From: Candidatus Denitrolinea symbiosum
GTDB lineage: Bacteria; Chloroflexota; Anaerolineae; Anaerolineales; Villigracilaceae
Reading direction: 5' to 3'
DNA length: 64,000 nucleotides
Assembly (NCBI GenBank): GCA_017312345.1
Contig: BLAA01000001.1
Span: 2,046,001-2,110,000, forward strand
A model generated the notes under the pieces. It was given only the letters and a program-made list of their open reading frames with translations, was not told the origin of the DNA and made no database searches. Positions 7,901 to 15,594 of this stretch are shown piece after piece (the first letter of the stretch is position 1; each line of letters begins with the position of its first letter). The position numbers and the translations under genes are program-made.

Positions 7901-9522
7901 CGCTGGCGTTGACGGTTTGGGGCGTGACGAACTGGCCGCAGAGTCCGGACCACCGCCTGCAAGTCAGCGTGAACGGCGCGCCGATCGCGGACGTCACGTT
8001 CGACGGGCTGAGCGAACAGGTCATCAAAGCGACCCTGCCGGGCGGACTGCTGCGGGCGGGCGAAAACACGTTGACGTTGACGCTGCCCGCAGACACAGGC
8101 GTGAAGTGGGACATGGTGAACTTCGACAAACTGAGCGTGACGTACGCGCGCAAATTCGCCGCGCGCGACGGGCGGCTGACCTTCACTGCGGCGGGACGGG
8201 TCTTCCGCGTGACGAACCTGCCCTCGAAAGAAGCGACGGTCTACCAGATGGTGAACAACCGCCTGGCGCGTCTGAACAATGTGAAGGTCAAAGCCGACGG
8301 GGACAAGTTCGCCGTCACGTTTGGCAACACGGTCGCCGGGGACAAGAGCCGGGCCTACACCTACTTTGTGGTCACGCGGGACGGGTTGAAAACGCCCGAG
8401 ATATCTTCCGCGCTCGCGGCGGCGGACCTGGACCAGGCGGCGGACTACCTGATCGTCTCGCACCCGAACTTTATTTCGGGAATACAGCCGCTGGTACAGG
8501 CACGTCAGGCGCAGGGCTATCGGGTCAGCGTGGTGAACGTCAACGACCTGTACAACCGATACACCTACGGCGTGTTCGATCCGAAAGCCATCCAGCGCTA
8601 CATCGCATACGCGGCGCGTGAACTGGGGACGAAATACGTCCTGCTGGTGGGCGGCGACACGTACGACTATCGCCATTACCTGAAAGACCGGAACGGCAAC
8701 CCGATCGCCAGCGTCAGTTTCATCCCGTCGCTGTACACGCAGACCAGCCCGATCGCGCGTCTCGTGCCGGTAGATCCACTGTATGCGGATGTGGACGGGG
8801 ACAAGATTCCCGACCTGGCGATCGGGCGCTTCCCGGTGCGGACGGCGGCGGAGCTGGACACGCTCGTCGGCAAGACGCTGGCCTACCAGAACAAGGATTA
8901 CGGCGCCACCGCGCTGTTCGTCTCGGACGTGGTGGACGGCTCGCTGAACTTCAAGCGGGCGAACCTGGACATGGCCGCCGGACTTAACGGCTGGACGGTC
9001 AACGCGGTCCATCTGGAGGACTACTATGGACGGAACGCGCAGAACAAACTGATCCTGAACGTAGCCGCGGCGCGGACGGACCTGCTGAACGCGATGAACG
9101 CGGGCGCGGCGCTGGTCGCCTACAGCGGCCACTCTTCGATGGATCGCTGGACCTTCAGCGGATTGTTCACGCTGGCAGACGCCCGTGCGTTGACGAACGC
9201 GGGACGTCCGTTCGTGGCGGTGCAGTGGGGCTGCTGGAACACCTACTACGTGGACCCGGTGTACAACGGCCTGACGCAGGGACTGCTTCTTTCGGGAGAC
9301 CGCGGCGCGGCGGCGCTGCTGGGCGCGTCCACGCTGACGGATGGGGAGGCGGAACGGCAGTTCGGTCTGCTGCTCACGCCGCGCCTGGCGGCGCCGGGCA
9401 TGACGATCGGCGACGCGCTGCGCCTCGCCAAGTTGGACCTGGCGAAGACTCGCCCCGGCTGGCTGGACGTGCTGCTCGGCTGGAACCTCATGGGCGATCC
9501 CGCGCTGGTGATCCGGCCTTAA
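4933..9522 (+). CDS. Secreted gingipain-type (C25) cysteine peptidase with beta-rich N-terminal region
   Basis: 1529 residues. Start set at the ATG at 4933, which has AAGGAG upstream and yields a Sec signal peptide (cleavage likely after VYA, residue 32). Residues about 35-700 are Thr/Asn/Gly-rich repeats of beta-helix or adhesin type, followed by a linker module (GNVGFNLYGGGQKLNE). The C-terminal 370 residues match peptidase family C25: the ADYLIVSHPNF opening, a DxDGDKIPDLAIGRFPVR segment, catalytic His1400 in YSGHSSMDRW and Cys1434 in QWGCWNTYY, a spacing close to gingipains, and a GDPALVIRP end. Gingipains cleave after Arg or Lys; specificity here is unknown. It ends 29 nt before the lasso precursor, so co-transcription is likely. 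Confidence 0.85.
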   Translation: MTAANRFSLRILAAVILTSLVFAALPARPVYAYDCAWTGANGSAWSDASNWTGCGGSIPRTTDTVTIPDAAVTPNDPTLTAVETIDGLTIESGGILNDGGKSLIVIGTSVTLDGTWLGTGWLNLNNAGTITVNGAGSMGSGTRLALIAGSVVFPATANLTFDRIDARGTGLAATNNGTVTVTAGAMTHSASSTATWTNAAASALILNTGTTNPAVSSGWTSITNNGTLTLNGGGAVSSIVNNAAGTLNIGYTSQPSITALNLSAAGNTVVYNRAGAQTINAAVTYSNFATSGSGTKTANGAMTISNDFTVGGGTAFTTPNSVSIAGNLTADGTFTQTAGTTTFTGGGTHTFAGNGVIQFNNLTTSSQTVNAGASDLRIFDDWTHGTAGAFNAQTSTVTFNGTSYQSLPNPAYAPSFYNLTINKSSGGMTTGRTWTVTNNFVLTLGTIEPAGNSSFKNVTLDGGTFTAPGGNINVSGDWTQNASAFNAGSGTVVFNGASQQTLGGSAATTFNNLTLNNAAGLALSAVNPTVNGVFTFTNGLVATGANSLILGTSGSISGAGAGKYVYGNLQKNFNSGAGQTFTFPVGDAANYAPAQLSAFNVSSAGSLAASTTKARHPEFMSANIGDKYVERYWTLAPAGGLAASGYDLTVTFAAGDLVGSPNTGALVMQKYSGGVWSNPSASSSTSTTVTGSGFTSFSDFFTGESGIPTPVTLSYFQAIRSGGAVLFTWSTSTETGNVGFNLYGGGQKLNEEPIPSNATDSLERQDYSYEVQTDADEFYIEDVSINNETRRHGPFEIGEEFGTRLEADKVDWASITSASRPQANFASVNAADALTLRVRETGLYRVDYEQMRAAGLDLNGVPSADLVLTMNGKAQPIYVSTMANFGPGEYIEFYGRALDTLYTDTNVYTLKAQKGKWPRIAVKLAAIPKGAKPAATYRETATVNNQKGYANYAPGADAWYDTSMLAYTTPKSWDFQFSVDGAANLAKPSALALTVWGVTNWPQSPDHRLQVSVNGAPIADVTFDGLSEQVIKATLPGGLLRAGENTLTLTLPADTGVKWDMVNFDKLSVTYARKFAARDGRLTFTAAGRVFRVTNLPSKEATVYQMVNNRLARLNNVKVKADGDKFAVTFGNTVAGDKSRAYTYFVVTRDGLKTPEISSALAAADLDQAADYLIVSHPNFISGIQPLVQARQAQGYRVSVVNVNDLYNRYTYGVFDPKAIQRYIAYAARELGTKYVLLVGGDTYDYRHYLKDRNGNPIASVSFIPSLYTQTSPIARLVPVDPLYADVDGDKIPDLAIGRFPVRTAAELDTLVGKTLAYQNKDYGATALFVSDVVDGSLNFKRANLDMAAGLNGWTVNAVHLEDYYGRNAQNKLILNVAAARTDLLNAMNAGAALVAYSGHSSMDRWTFSGLFTLADARALTNAGRPFVAVQWGCWNTYYVDPVYNGLTQGLLLSGDRGAAALLGASTLTDGEAERQFGLLLTPRLAAPGMTIGDALRLAKLDLAKTRPGWLDVLLGWNLMGDPALVIRP

Positions 9523-9551
9523 TCAAAACATCTTGTTGGCATGGAGGTATT

Positions 9552-9782
9552 ATGCCTGATGCAAACTTAAATGAAAAAGATCGGAATGTTTCGGGCGCCG
9601 TCGCGCGCCGCCGGTATCGCAAACCGCTCCTCGAACGGCTTGGGGAGTTACGCGCCCTCACTCTTGGCGGTTCTCCTGGCGCGGGTGATAGCGGTGGTGC
9701 TTACGGATCGGAGCTCCCCCGGGCCGGGGAGATGTCACTCCCCGGTGGGTTTCCGCCGCCGGACGATCCATTCCAGCCCTGA
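9552..9782 (+). CDS. Lasso peptide precursor (A)
   Basis: 76 residues with GGAGG 5 nt before the ATG. The leader fits the B1-recognised lasso motif YxxPxLxxxGxxxxxT exactly: Tyr22, Pro25, Leu27, Gly31, Thr37. With Thr at -2, cleavage after Leu38 releases a core starting GGSPGAGD, so Gly1 and Asp8 could close an 8-residue macrolactam ring. The remaining tail is 30 residues, ends PPPDDPFQP and is much longer than typical lasso tails, so further trimming or an atypical product is possible. There is no terminal Ser for phosphorylation. It lies 29 nt after the C25 gene and 6 nt before the kinase-like gene. Confidence 0.8.
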   Translation: MPDANLNEKDRNVSGAVARRRYRKPLLERLGELRALTLGGSPGAGDSGGAYGSELPRAGEMSLPGGFPPPDDPFQP

Positions 9783-9788
9783 AACTGG

Positions 9789-10634
9789 ATGGCCTGGTAT
9801 CGCCTGGGCGGGCAGGAAATTGAACTGCCGCGCCCGTTCCCCGAGATCGAACCCTTCCGACTGGCGAAGGACGATTCTTCGGATGCGCTTCCGCCCCCTC
9901 CGCCCGCCGCGTTGACCTGCCGCGCGGTTGGCTGGGTCGGGGGCGCTCAAAGCGAAGTGGAGGTCTGGTCCGCGCCGCCCGGCGTTCTGTTGAGGACGTC
10001 GGGCGGTCGTGATTTTTATCTCCCTCCCGACGGCTCTTCCATTCTGGACGCCGGTCAGCCAACCGCAGATTGGACTCCCCTCGACGGCGAGATTCTCCTC
10101 GGCCCGGCGCTGCTCCTCGCCCTCGCCTCGCGCGGGACCTTCGGCCTGCACGCCAGCGCCGCCGCGTTTCGCGGCCGCCTGACGGTTTTCCTCGGCGAAT
10201 CGGGGGCGGGAAAATCCACGCTGGCCGCGTACCTGTCCGCGGCGAGCCGCGAATGGACGCGGGTTGGCGACGACATTTTGCCGGTCGCCGCCAGCCCGTC
10301 CCGCGTGGAGGCGCGGCCGCGTTTCCCGCAGTTGAAACTCGCGGCCGATTCCCAGCCGGGCGCGGCCTCTCCCGAACAAATCCCCGTCAGCCGAATCATC
10401 CTGCTCGAACACTCCGACGGCGCGCCTGCGGTAGAATCGCTCCCGCGCGGCGACGCGGCGAAGACGCTCATCGGTCACACCGCCGCGGCCCGTCTGTTCG
10501 ACCCGAGGCTCCTGGCCGCGCACCTCGCCTTCTGCGCGGACGCGGCGCGGCGGGTCCCCGCGTTTCGCCTATCCCATCCCCGCCGCATGGACGCGCTCCC
10601 GCGCCTGCGGGAAATCCTGGAGACTTTATGCTGA
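9789..10634 (+). CDS. HPr-kinase-like protein of the lasso locus
   Basis: 281 residues. A Walker A motif GESGAGKST at residues 136-144 is preceded by LHASAAAFRG and followed by GDDILPV, the arrangement of the HprK/P C-terminal kinase domain. The N-terminal HprK domain is replaced by an unrelated beta-rich region. Homologues in some lasso clusters phosphorylate a C-terminal Ser of the precursor; here the precursor ends in Pro, so the substrate is unclear. The start at 9789 lies 6 nt after the precursor stop with a poor ribosome-binding site, suggesting coupling; the end overlaps B1 by 7 nt. Confidence 0.75.
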   Translation: MAWYRLGGQEIELPRPFPEIEPFRLAKDDSSDALPPPPPAALTCRAVGWVGGAQSEVEVWSAPPGVLLRTSGGRDFYLPPDGSSILDAGQPTADWTPLDGEILLGPALLLALASRGTFGLHASAAAFRGRLTVFLGESGAGKSTLAAYLSAASREWTRVGDDILPVAASPSRVEARPRFPQLKLAADSQPGAASPEQIPVSRIILLEHSDGAPAVESLPRGDAAKTLIGHTAAARLFDPRLLAAHLAFCADAARRVPAFRLSHPRRMDALPRLREILETLC

Positions 10635-10909
10635 CCCTCGACGCCGACTTGAAAATTCCCGAAGGCGTGCTGTCCGCTTCGCTGGACGACGAAGCCGTGT
10701 TGCTGGACACGCGCGCCAACCAGTATTTCTCGTTGACCGAAGTGGGGGCGCGTTTCTGGTAGCTGCTGTCGGAGGGGAAATCCCTGCGCGGCGCGTTCGA
10801 CCTGCTGCTGGCGGAATACGAGGTGGACGCTCCCCAACTCGAACGCGACCTGCTCGAACTCGCAGACCGCCTGACGGAGAACGGCCTTGTGGAAGTCGCT
10901 TCGGCATAG
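10628..10909 (+). pseudogene. Lasso B1: PqqD-family RiPP recognition element with an in-frame amber codon
   Basis: The frame reads 44 codons of a PqqD-like domain (LLDTRANQYFSLTEVGARFW), then TAG at 10760-10762, then 49 codons that complete the same fold (LLSEGKSLRGAFDLL ... ADRLTENGLVEVASA) and end at 10907-10909. No frameshift is needed. A Glu or Gln usually follows the GAxxW motif of this family, so one base change (GAG or CAG to TAG) explains the stop. B1 binds the precursor leader and presents it to B2; the truncated 44-residue product would lack the C-terminal helices. It could be real decay, a consensus error or suppression. The 3' end overlaps B2 by 23 nt. Confidence 0.8.
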
Positions 10910-11345
10910 ATGGTCTCTCGCGCGCGGGCTTTCCCCGTCCGATTGGGCCGCGCTGACCGAAGCCTGGCGCGCGCTGGTCCTGTTTTATTTTCTCATCCGC
11001 TGGAGGGGTTACGCCGATCTGACGCGGATGGACGATTCGAATTTCGAAGCGGGGGACGACGACCTGTTGACGGCGCGCCGTCTGTATCAACTGACGGGTT
11101 GGGCCGCCCGCCTGCACCTCCTGCCGATGACCTGCCTGGTCCAATCCCTCGCGCTGCGGCGGATGTTGACGCGGCGCGGGATCGCCTCCCGTTTAAAGAT
11201 CGGCGCGGCGCGCGGTCCGCTCGGCTTCCGCGCTCATGCCTGGCTGGAAGTGGGGGGCGATCCGCTCGGCGAGCCGCGGGATGCGGGCGGATTCTTCCGC
11301 GTGTTCGGGAAGGGACGTTGTCGCAGTCACGGCCATTCTCGATGA
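10887..11345 (+). CDS. Lasso B2 leader peptidase (transglutaminase-like fold)
   Basis: 152 residues from a TTG start at 10887 inside the end of B1; no better in-frame start is visible. The Cys of PMTCLVQSLALRRML (about residue 83) and the His of FRAHAWLEVGG (about residue 114) are the catalytic Cys and His of lasso B2 proteases, with an Asp candidate in PLGEPRDAGGF. The N-terminal hydrophobic helices (WAALTEAWRALVLFYFLI) are also typical. The enzyme would remove the leader after Leu38 of the precursor. The last 12 residues (GKGRCRSHGHSR) are unlike the family end and may be drift. Confidence 0.8.
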   Translation: MWKSLRHRWSLARGLSPSDWAALTEAWRALVLFYFLIRWRGYADLTRMDDSNFEAGDDDLLTARRLYQLTGWAARLHLLPMTCLVQSLALRRMLTRRGIASRLKIGAARGPLGFRAHAWLEVGGDPLGEPRDAGGFFRVFGKGRCRSHGHSR

Positions 11346-11379
11346 AGCGCCAAAAAGCGCGAATCGCCGTTGAGTGCGG

Positions 11380-11385
11380 TATAAT
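11380..11385 (+). promoter_or_regulatory. -10 box of the STAS gene
   Basis: Perfect TATAAT in the 87-nt gap after B2. No clear -35. It suggests the partner-switch genes have their own promoter. Confidence 0.5.
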
Positions 11386-11432
11386 TTTCGCCGCTGGAAG
11401 ACCAACTGCCATCTCAAAACAGGAGACACGGT

Positions 11433-11768
11433 ATGGAAATCAATCTTAAAGAATTCAAGCATTGTGTGGTCATCGAAGTCAAAGGCCGCGTGGATAGTTC
11501 CAATGCCCAGCTGCTTTCACAGAAACTGGAGAAGGTCGGCGAGGATGGGCATTTCAAGATCGTCCTCGACCTGGCCGGGTTGGAATACATGTCCAGCGCG
11601 GGCTTCCGCGCCCTGCTCGCCGCCCAGCGCGTCTGCAAGCGCTATAACCGCGGCGAGGTGGTCCTGGCCTCCGTCCCGACGCGCATCCACGAGGCGTTGG
11701 AACTAGCCGGGTTCACTGAACTTTTCAAGACATTTCCCGATACCTTATCCGCGGTTGGCAATTTCTAG
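11433..11768 (+). CDS. STAS-domain anti-sigma factor antagonist (SpoIIAA/RsbV type)
   Basis: 111 residues, a single STAS domain. The phosphorylation-site region YMSSAGFRALL (residues about 50-60) is intact. Such proteins bind an anti-sigma kinase when unphosphorylated and are released on phosphorylation. The ATG at 11433 has an AGGAGA ribosome-binding site. It is followed by the HATPase and SpoIIE genes, the V-W-U order of a partner-switching system, but no sigma factor lies beside them, so the final target is unknown. Confidence 0.9.
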   Translation: MEINLKEFKHCVVIEVKGRVDSSNAQLLSQKLEKVGEDGHFKIVLDLAGLEYMSSAGFRALLAAQRVCKRYNRGEVVLASVPTRIHEALELAGFTELFKTFPDTLSAVGNF

Positions 11769-11837
11769 CTCGGATCGGGCGCATGAAAGGCGAGCCGCCG
11801 TCAACTGATCTGGTTGGGGCGGCTTTTTAAGCGTCAA

Positions 11838-12257
11838 ATGCTAACCGTCAAATATTCCGCCGATTTCGAGAATTTGGACGCCATCCGCGAACTCGTGGGA
11901 GAGTTTGCCCGGCGGGCCGGGTTCGACGAAAAGACGGTCTACTCCATCCAGCTTGCCACAGACGAAGCCTGCTCCAATGTAATCGAACACGCCTATAAGG
12001 GGATCCCCGGCGGCGAAATCGAAATATCGTGCCAGACCACAGACGAACAGATCGCCGTGATCGTTCGCGATCACGGCAGGGTGTTCGACTTCTCCTCCGC
12101 CCGTGAGCCGAACCTGAGTCCGCAGCTCAGCGAGCGCCAGATCGGCGGGTTGGGGATATACTTCATCCGTCAATTGATGGACGAGGTGCGCTTCGAGTCC
12201 AACGGGGAAGCCGGCAACACCCTCACCATGATCAAGAAAAAAGCGGGGAAGGTATGA
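11838..12257 (+). CDS. Anti-sigma-type serine kinase (RsbW/SpoIIAB-like HATPase)
   Basis: 139 residues from the ATG at 11838 (MLTVKYSADF). The GHKL ATPase N-box DEACSNVIEHAY lies near residues 40-50, followed by VRDHGRVFDF (G1-like) and RQIGGLGIYFIRQLMDEV (G2). This family phosphorylates its STAS partner and sequesters a sigma factor or another client. A longer frame from 11814 exists but adds only a basic stretch without a ribosome-binding site. The gene overlaps the phosphatase gene by 4 nt (ATGA), so the two are translationally coupled. Confidence 0.9.
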   Translation: MLTVKYSADFENLDAIRELVGEFARRAGFDEKTVYSIQLATDEACSNVIEHAYKGIPGGEIEISCQTTDEQIAVIVRDHGRVFDFSSAREPNLSPQLSERQIGGLGIYFIRQLMDEVRFESNGEAGNTLTMIKKKAGKV

Positions 12258-15200
12258 CCGCCGCGCAGGATTCCCCCAATCTTTCGGAATGGCGCCGGCT
12301 GGCCAGCCTGGGAGAAGAACTGGCGAACGCCGATTCCCTCGCCGCCCAGCAGGAACGCATCCTCAAGATGGCGCGCCGCCTCATTGATGGGCGCGTCTCG
12401 CTCTGGCTGGACGGAGGCCTCTTCCACCTCCCCGACCGCGAATCTGCCCCGCTCTTTCCCGCCGAACCTCCCGCTGGCGGGCTGCGCCGCGCCTGGAACA
12501 GCGGGCAGGTCGTCCGCTCAGGCCCGAAAGCGGCGCGCCAGTGGGTGGCGCTGCCCATCGCCGACCAGGGCGTGACGATGGGCGCGTTGATGGTCGCACG
12601 CGCCGAACCCTTTCGCGCGGAAGAACTGGACATCCTGGAAGGATTATCGTCTATCATCGCGATCGGCCTCTACGCCTCGCACCGCGCTGCGGTCGAGCGT
12701 TTTCGTCTCGAACAACTGAACCTCGTCCGCAAAGTGAGCGCGCAGATCGCCAACGTGCTCGAACTTGACGAACTGGCGCGCCGCGTCGCCTCTCTCATCC
12801 AAAAGACCTTCAACTACTATTACGTCGCCTTCTTCACGCTCAAACCGGGCGCCGAAACGCTTCGATTCCGCGCCAGCGCGTCGGGGTCGCGGCGCGGGAA
12901 AAAAAACATCGTGGTGGACGCCGTCCTCGGCAAGGGCCTGGTCGGGCAGGCCGCGCAGACGGGGGAACGCGTCCTCAGCGAAGACGTCCGCCAGGACGCG
13001 CGCTACCGCTTCATCCACCTCCTGCCCGAAACGCGCTCCGAAGTCGCCCTGCCGCTGAAGATCGAAGAACGCGTCCTGGGCGTGCTGGATGTGCAAAGCG
13101 ACCAGCCGCAGGCCTTCCACCCCAACGACCTGCTTGTGCTGGAGGCGCTGGCCGATTCGGTCGCGCGCGCGGTCGAGGGCGCGCGTCTCTATGGCGACCT
13201 GCGCCGCCGCGCCGACCAGTTGAGCCTGATCGCCGAAGTGAGCAAAGGCGTGACCTCCTCGCTCGAACTGCGCGAACTGATGCGCAACACCGCGCGCCGC
13301 ATCCAGCGCAGGTTTGGCTTTCCCCACGTCCACATGTTCTCGGTGCATCGCAACCGCCGCGCCATCGAATACGAAGCGGGGAGCGGGCGGCGCAGCAAAC
13401 GACTCGAAAAATATACCCTTTCGCTCGACGACGCGCACGGCATCCTCCCGTGGGTGGCGCGCAACGGCGAGACCGTGCTTGCCAACGACGTGACGAAAGA
13501 GCCGCGCCACGTGCCGTCGCCGCTCCCGCCGAAAGACATCCGCGCCGAACTGTGCGTGCCGCTGATCTACGACGGCGAGGTCGTCGGCCTGCTCGACATT
13601 CAGACCGGGCGGCTGAACGCCTTCACCGAAGACGACCGCTTCATCTTCGAGGCCGTCGCCGACAACATCGCGGCCGCCATCCACAACGCCGACCTGTACG
13701 CCGCCGAACAATGGCGCCGCCGCGTAGCCGACAGCCTGCGCGAAGTGGCCGGCCTGCTCTCCGACAACGTCGGCCTCGACGAATCGCTGCAAGCCATCCT
13801 CACCGAACTGGGACGCAATCTGCCGGTCGACATTTCCGCCATCTGGCTCATCGGCGAAAGCGACCTCTACCTCGCGGCCTGTTCCAACGGCGACATAGAG
13901 GCCCTCGAACAGGCGCGCCGCGACAATCCCGACGCCTCCGCCGCCATGATGGCCGCGCTCCTGGCCGATGAACCTGTCATTCGCCGGCCCAAAGACCCCT
14001 CCTGGCCTTCGGGCATCGCGGCGGGCTTCTCGGCAGACTACTCGGCCATCGCCGCGCCCCTGCGCATTGGCAACCAGCCGCTCGGAGTTATCACGCTCGC
14101 GCACCACACGCCCGGACGCTTTGGTCACGAAACGCAGAAAATGCTGTCCACCTTCGCCAGTTACGCTGCGGTAGCCATCGAAAACACGCGTCTCTACGAC
14201 CAGGCGCAAGAACAGGCCTACGCCTCCGCCGCGCTGTTACAGGTGGCGCAGGCCGTCGTCAGCATGGGCGACCTCGACGAGATCCTCGGCGCCATCGTCC
14301 GCACCCTGCCCATCCTCGTGGGCGTGCGTCGGACGTTGCTCTATCTCTACGACGCCGATCACGACCGCTACACGCCCGCGCAGCGATACGGATTCGACGA
14401 GGCCGACGAGACGCTCCGCCGCGGCTTCGCCCCGGGCGAATTTGCCCTGCTCGACGCCGTCTGCGCGGCCAACCGCCTCCATGTGCGGAAGATCGACCCG
14501 GACGCCGCGCCCGAAACCTGGTCGGCTCTCACGCCTCACGCGGACTGGGAGCTGGCTTCCGTCTACAGCGACAGTTCCCCGCTCCTGATGTTCGTCCCGC
14601 TCTCCATCAAAAACGACTTCTTCGGCGTCCTGGTGGCGGAGGAAAGCCCCGGCGGGCTGCGCTTCCGCTCCCGCCGCGCGGAGATCGTCAGCGGCATCGC
14701 CCAGCAGGCCGCTCTCGCCATCCAAAACGACCGCCTGCAAAAAGAGATGGTCGTCCGCGAACGCCTCGAGACCGAAGTCCAGTTGGCGCGCCAGATCCAG
14801 CAGACCTTCATCCCCGAAGTCCTGCCGACGCATCCGCAATGGCAGTTTGCAGCCCGCTGGCGCACCGCCCGCCAGGTGGGCGGCGACTTCTACGACGTGA
14901 TCGAACTCCCGAACGACCGCCTGGGACTCTTCATCGCCGACGTGGCCGACAAGGGCATGCCCGCCGCCCTGTTCATGGCGTTGACGCGCACCCTCGTCCG
15001 CGCCGCGGCCGCGGAGACCTCGTCTCCCGCCGAAGCCCTGCGACGCGTGAACGAGTTGCTCCTGCCCGATACGAAACAGGGCATGTTCGTCACCGCCGTC
15101 TATGCCGTGCTGGATCTGAACACGGGCGAACTGACATACGCCAACGCGGGCCACAATCCGCCGCTTTGGACGCGCCGCGATTCTCTCGAAAAATTGGCGC

Positions 15201-15484
15201 GCACGGGCGTAGCCCTCGGCGCCTCGGAAGATTCCCGAATCGAGGAACGGACCATCCGACTCGAGGCGGGCGAATCCCTGCTGTTCTACACTGACGGTTT
15301 GACCGAGGCCTTCAACCTCGAGGGCGACATGTTTGGCGAGGAGCGCCTGCTGCGCGCCCTCGGCTGGCAGGAAGCCGCCTCCGCCGACGAGACGATCCGC
15401 GCGGTCGAATCTGCCCTCGACGATTTCGCGGGCGACGCGCCGCCGTCCGACGATCTCACCATGCTGGCGGCGAGGCGGGTTTGA
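12254..15484 (+). CDS. Multi-GAF PP2C/SpoIIE-type phosphatase (RsbU-like)
   Basis: 1076 residues. About five consecutive GAF or GAF-like modules occupy residues 25-835, several ending in the typical VADNIAAAIHNADLY or FASYAAVAIENTRLY helix that links tandem GAFs. A SpoIIE phosphatase domain follows (about 865-1076) with VGGDFYDVIEL, FIADVADKGMPAALFM, YANAGHNPPLW, LFYTDGLTEAFN and APPSDDLTMLAARRV, including the metal-binding Asp residues. No transmembrane segment, so a cytosolic sensor. It would dephosphorylate the upstream STAS protein in response to ligands bound by the GAF domains; the ligands cannot be predicted. A terminator follows directly. Confidence 0.92.
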   Translation: MTAAQDSPNLSEWRRLASLGEELANADSLAAQQERILKMARRLIDGRVSLWLDGGLFHLPDRESAPLFPAEPPAGGLRRAWNSGQVVRSGPKAARQWVALPIADQGVTMGALMVARAEPFRAEELDILEGLSSIIAIGLYASHRAAVERFRLEQLNLVRKVSAQIANVLELDELARRVASLIQKTFNYYYVAFFTLKPGAETLRFRASASGSRRGKKNIVVDAVLGKGLVGQAAQTGERVLSEDVRQDARYRFIHLLPETRSEVALPLKIEERVLGVLDVQSDQPQAFHPNDLLVLEALADSVARAVEGARLYGDLRRRADQLSLIAEVSKGVTSSLELRELMRNTARRIQRRFGFPHVHMFSVHRNRRAIEYEAGSGRRSKRLEKYTLSLDDAHGILPWVARNGETVLANDVTKEPRHVPSPLPPKDIRAELCVPLIYDGEVVGLLDIQTGRLNAFTEDDRFIFEAVADNIAAAIHNADLYAAEQWRRRVADSLREVAGLLSDNVGLDESLQAILTELGRNLPVDISAIWLIGESDLYLAACSNGDIEALEQARRDNPDASAAMMAALLADEPVIRRPKDPSWPSGIAAGFSADYSAIAAPLRIGNQPLGVITLAHHTPGRFGHETQKMLSTFASYAAVAIENTRLYDQAQEQAYASAALLQVAQAVVSMGDLDEILGAIVRTLPILVGVRRTLLYLYDADHDRYTPAQRYGFDEADETLRRGFAPGEFALLDAVCAANRLHVRKIDPDAAPETWSALTPHADWELASVYSDSSPLLMFVPLSIKNDFFGVLVAEESPGGLRFRSRRAEIVSGIAQQAALAIQNDRLQKEMVVRERLETEVQLARQIQQTFIPEVLPTHPQWQFAARWRTARQVGGDFYDVIELPNDRLGLFIADVADKGMPAALFMALTRTLVRAAAAETSSPAEALRRVNELLLPDTKQGMFVTAVYAVLDLNTGELTYANAGHNPPLWTRRDSLEKLARTGVALGASEDSRIEERTIRLEAGESLLFYTDGLTEAFNLEGDMFGEERLLRALGWQEAASADETIRAVESALDDFAGDAPPSDDLTMLAARRV

Positions 15485-15492
15485 TTTTTACA

Positions 15493-15526
15493 AAAACCAG
15501 GTTTCTATGAGAAACCTGGTTTTCTT
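15493..15526 (+). terminator. Intrinsic terminator after the SpoIIE gene
   Basis: A 13-bp inverted repeat (AAAACCAGGTTTC, loop TATGA, complement) with a flanking T-rich tract. Confidence 0.8.
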
Positions 15527-15552
15527 GTAATCCGAGTACATTGGATGGATGA

Positions 15553-15558
15553 TACAAT
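15553..15558 (+). promoter_or_regulatory. -10 box of the RidA gene
   Basis: TACAAT 36 nt before the ATG, with AAGGAGAGG as ribosome-binding site. Confidence 0.4.
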
Positions 15559-15594
15559 TCCTTAACCGAAACTAAAATTTCAAGGAGAGGTTCC

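Noticed and set aside
10760..10762. TAG in B1 as a pyrrolysine codon
   Set aside because: No pyl genes seen and no precedent in PqqD proteins; nonsense mutation or sequence error is simpler.
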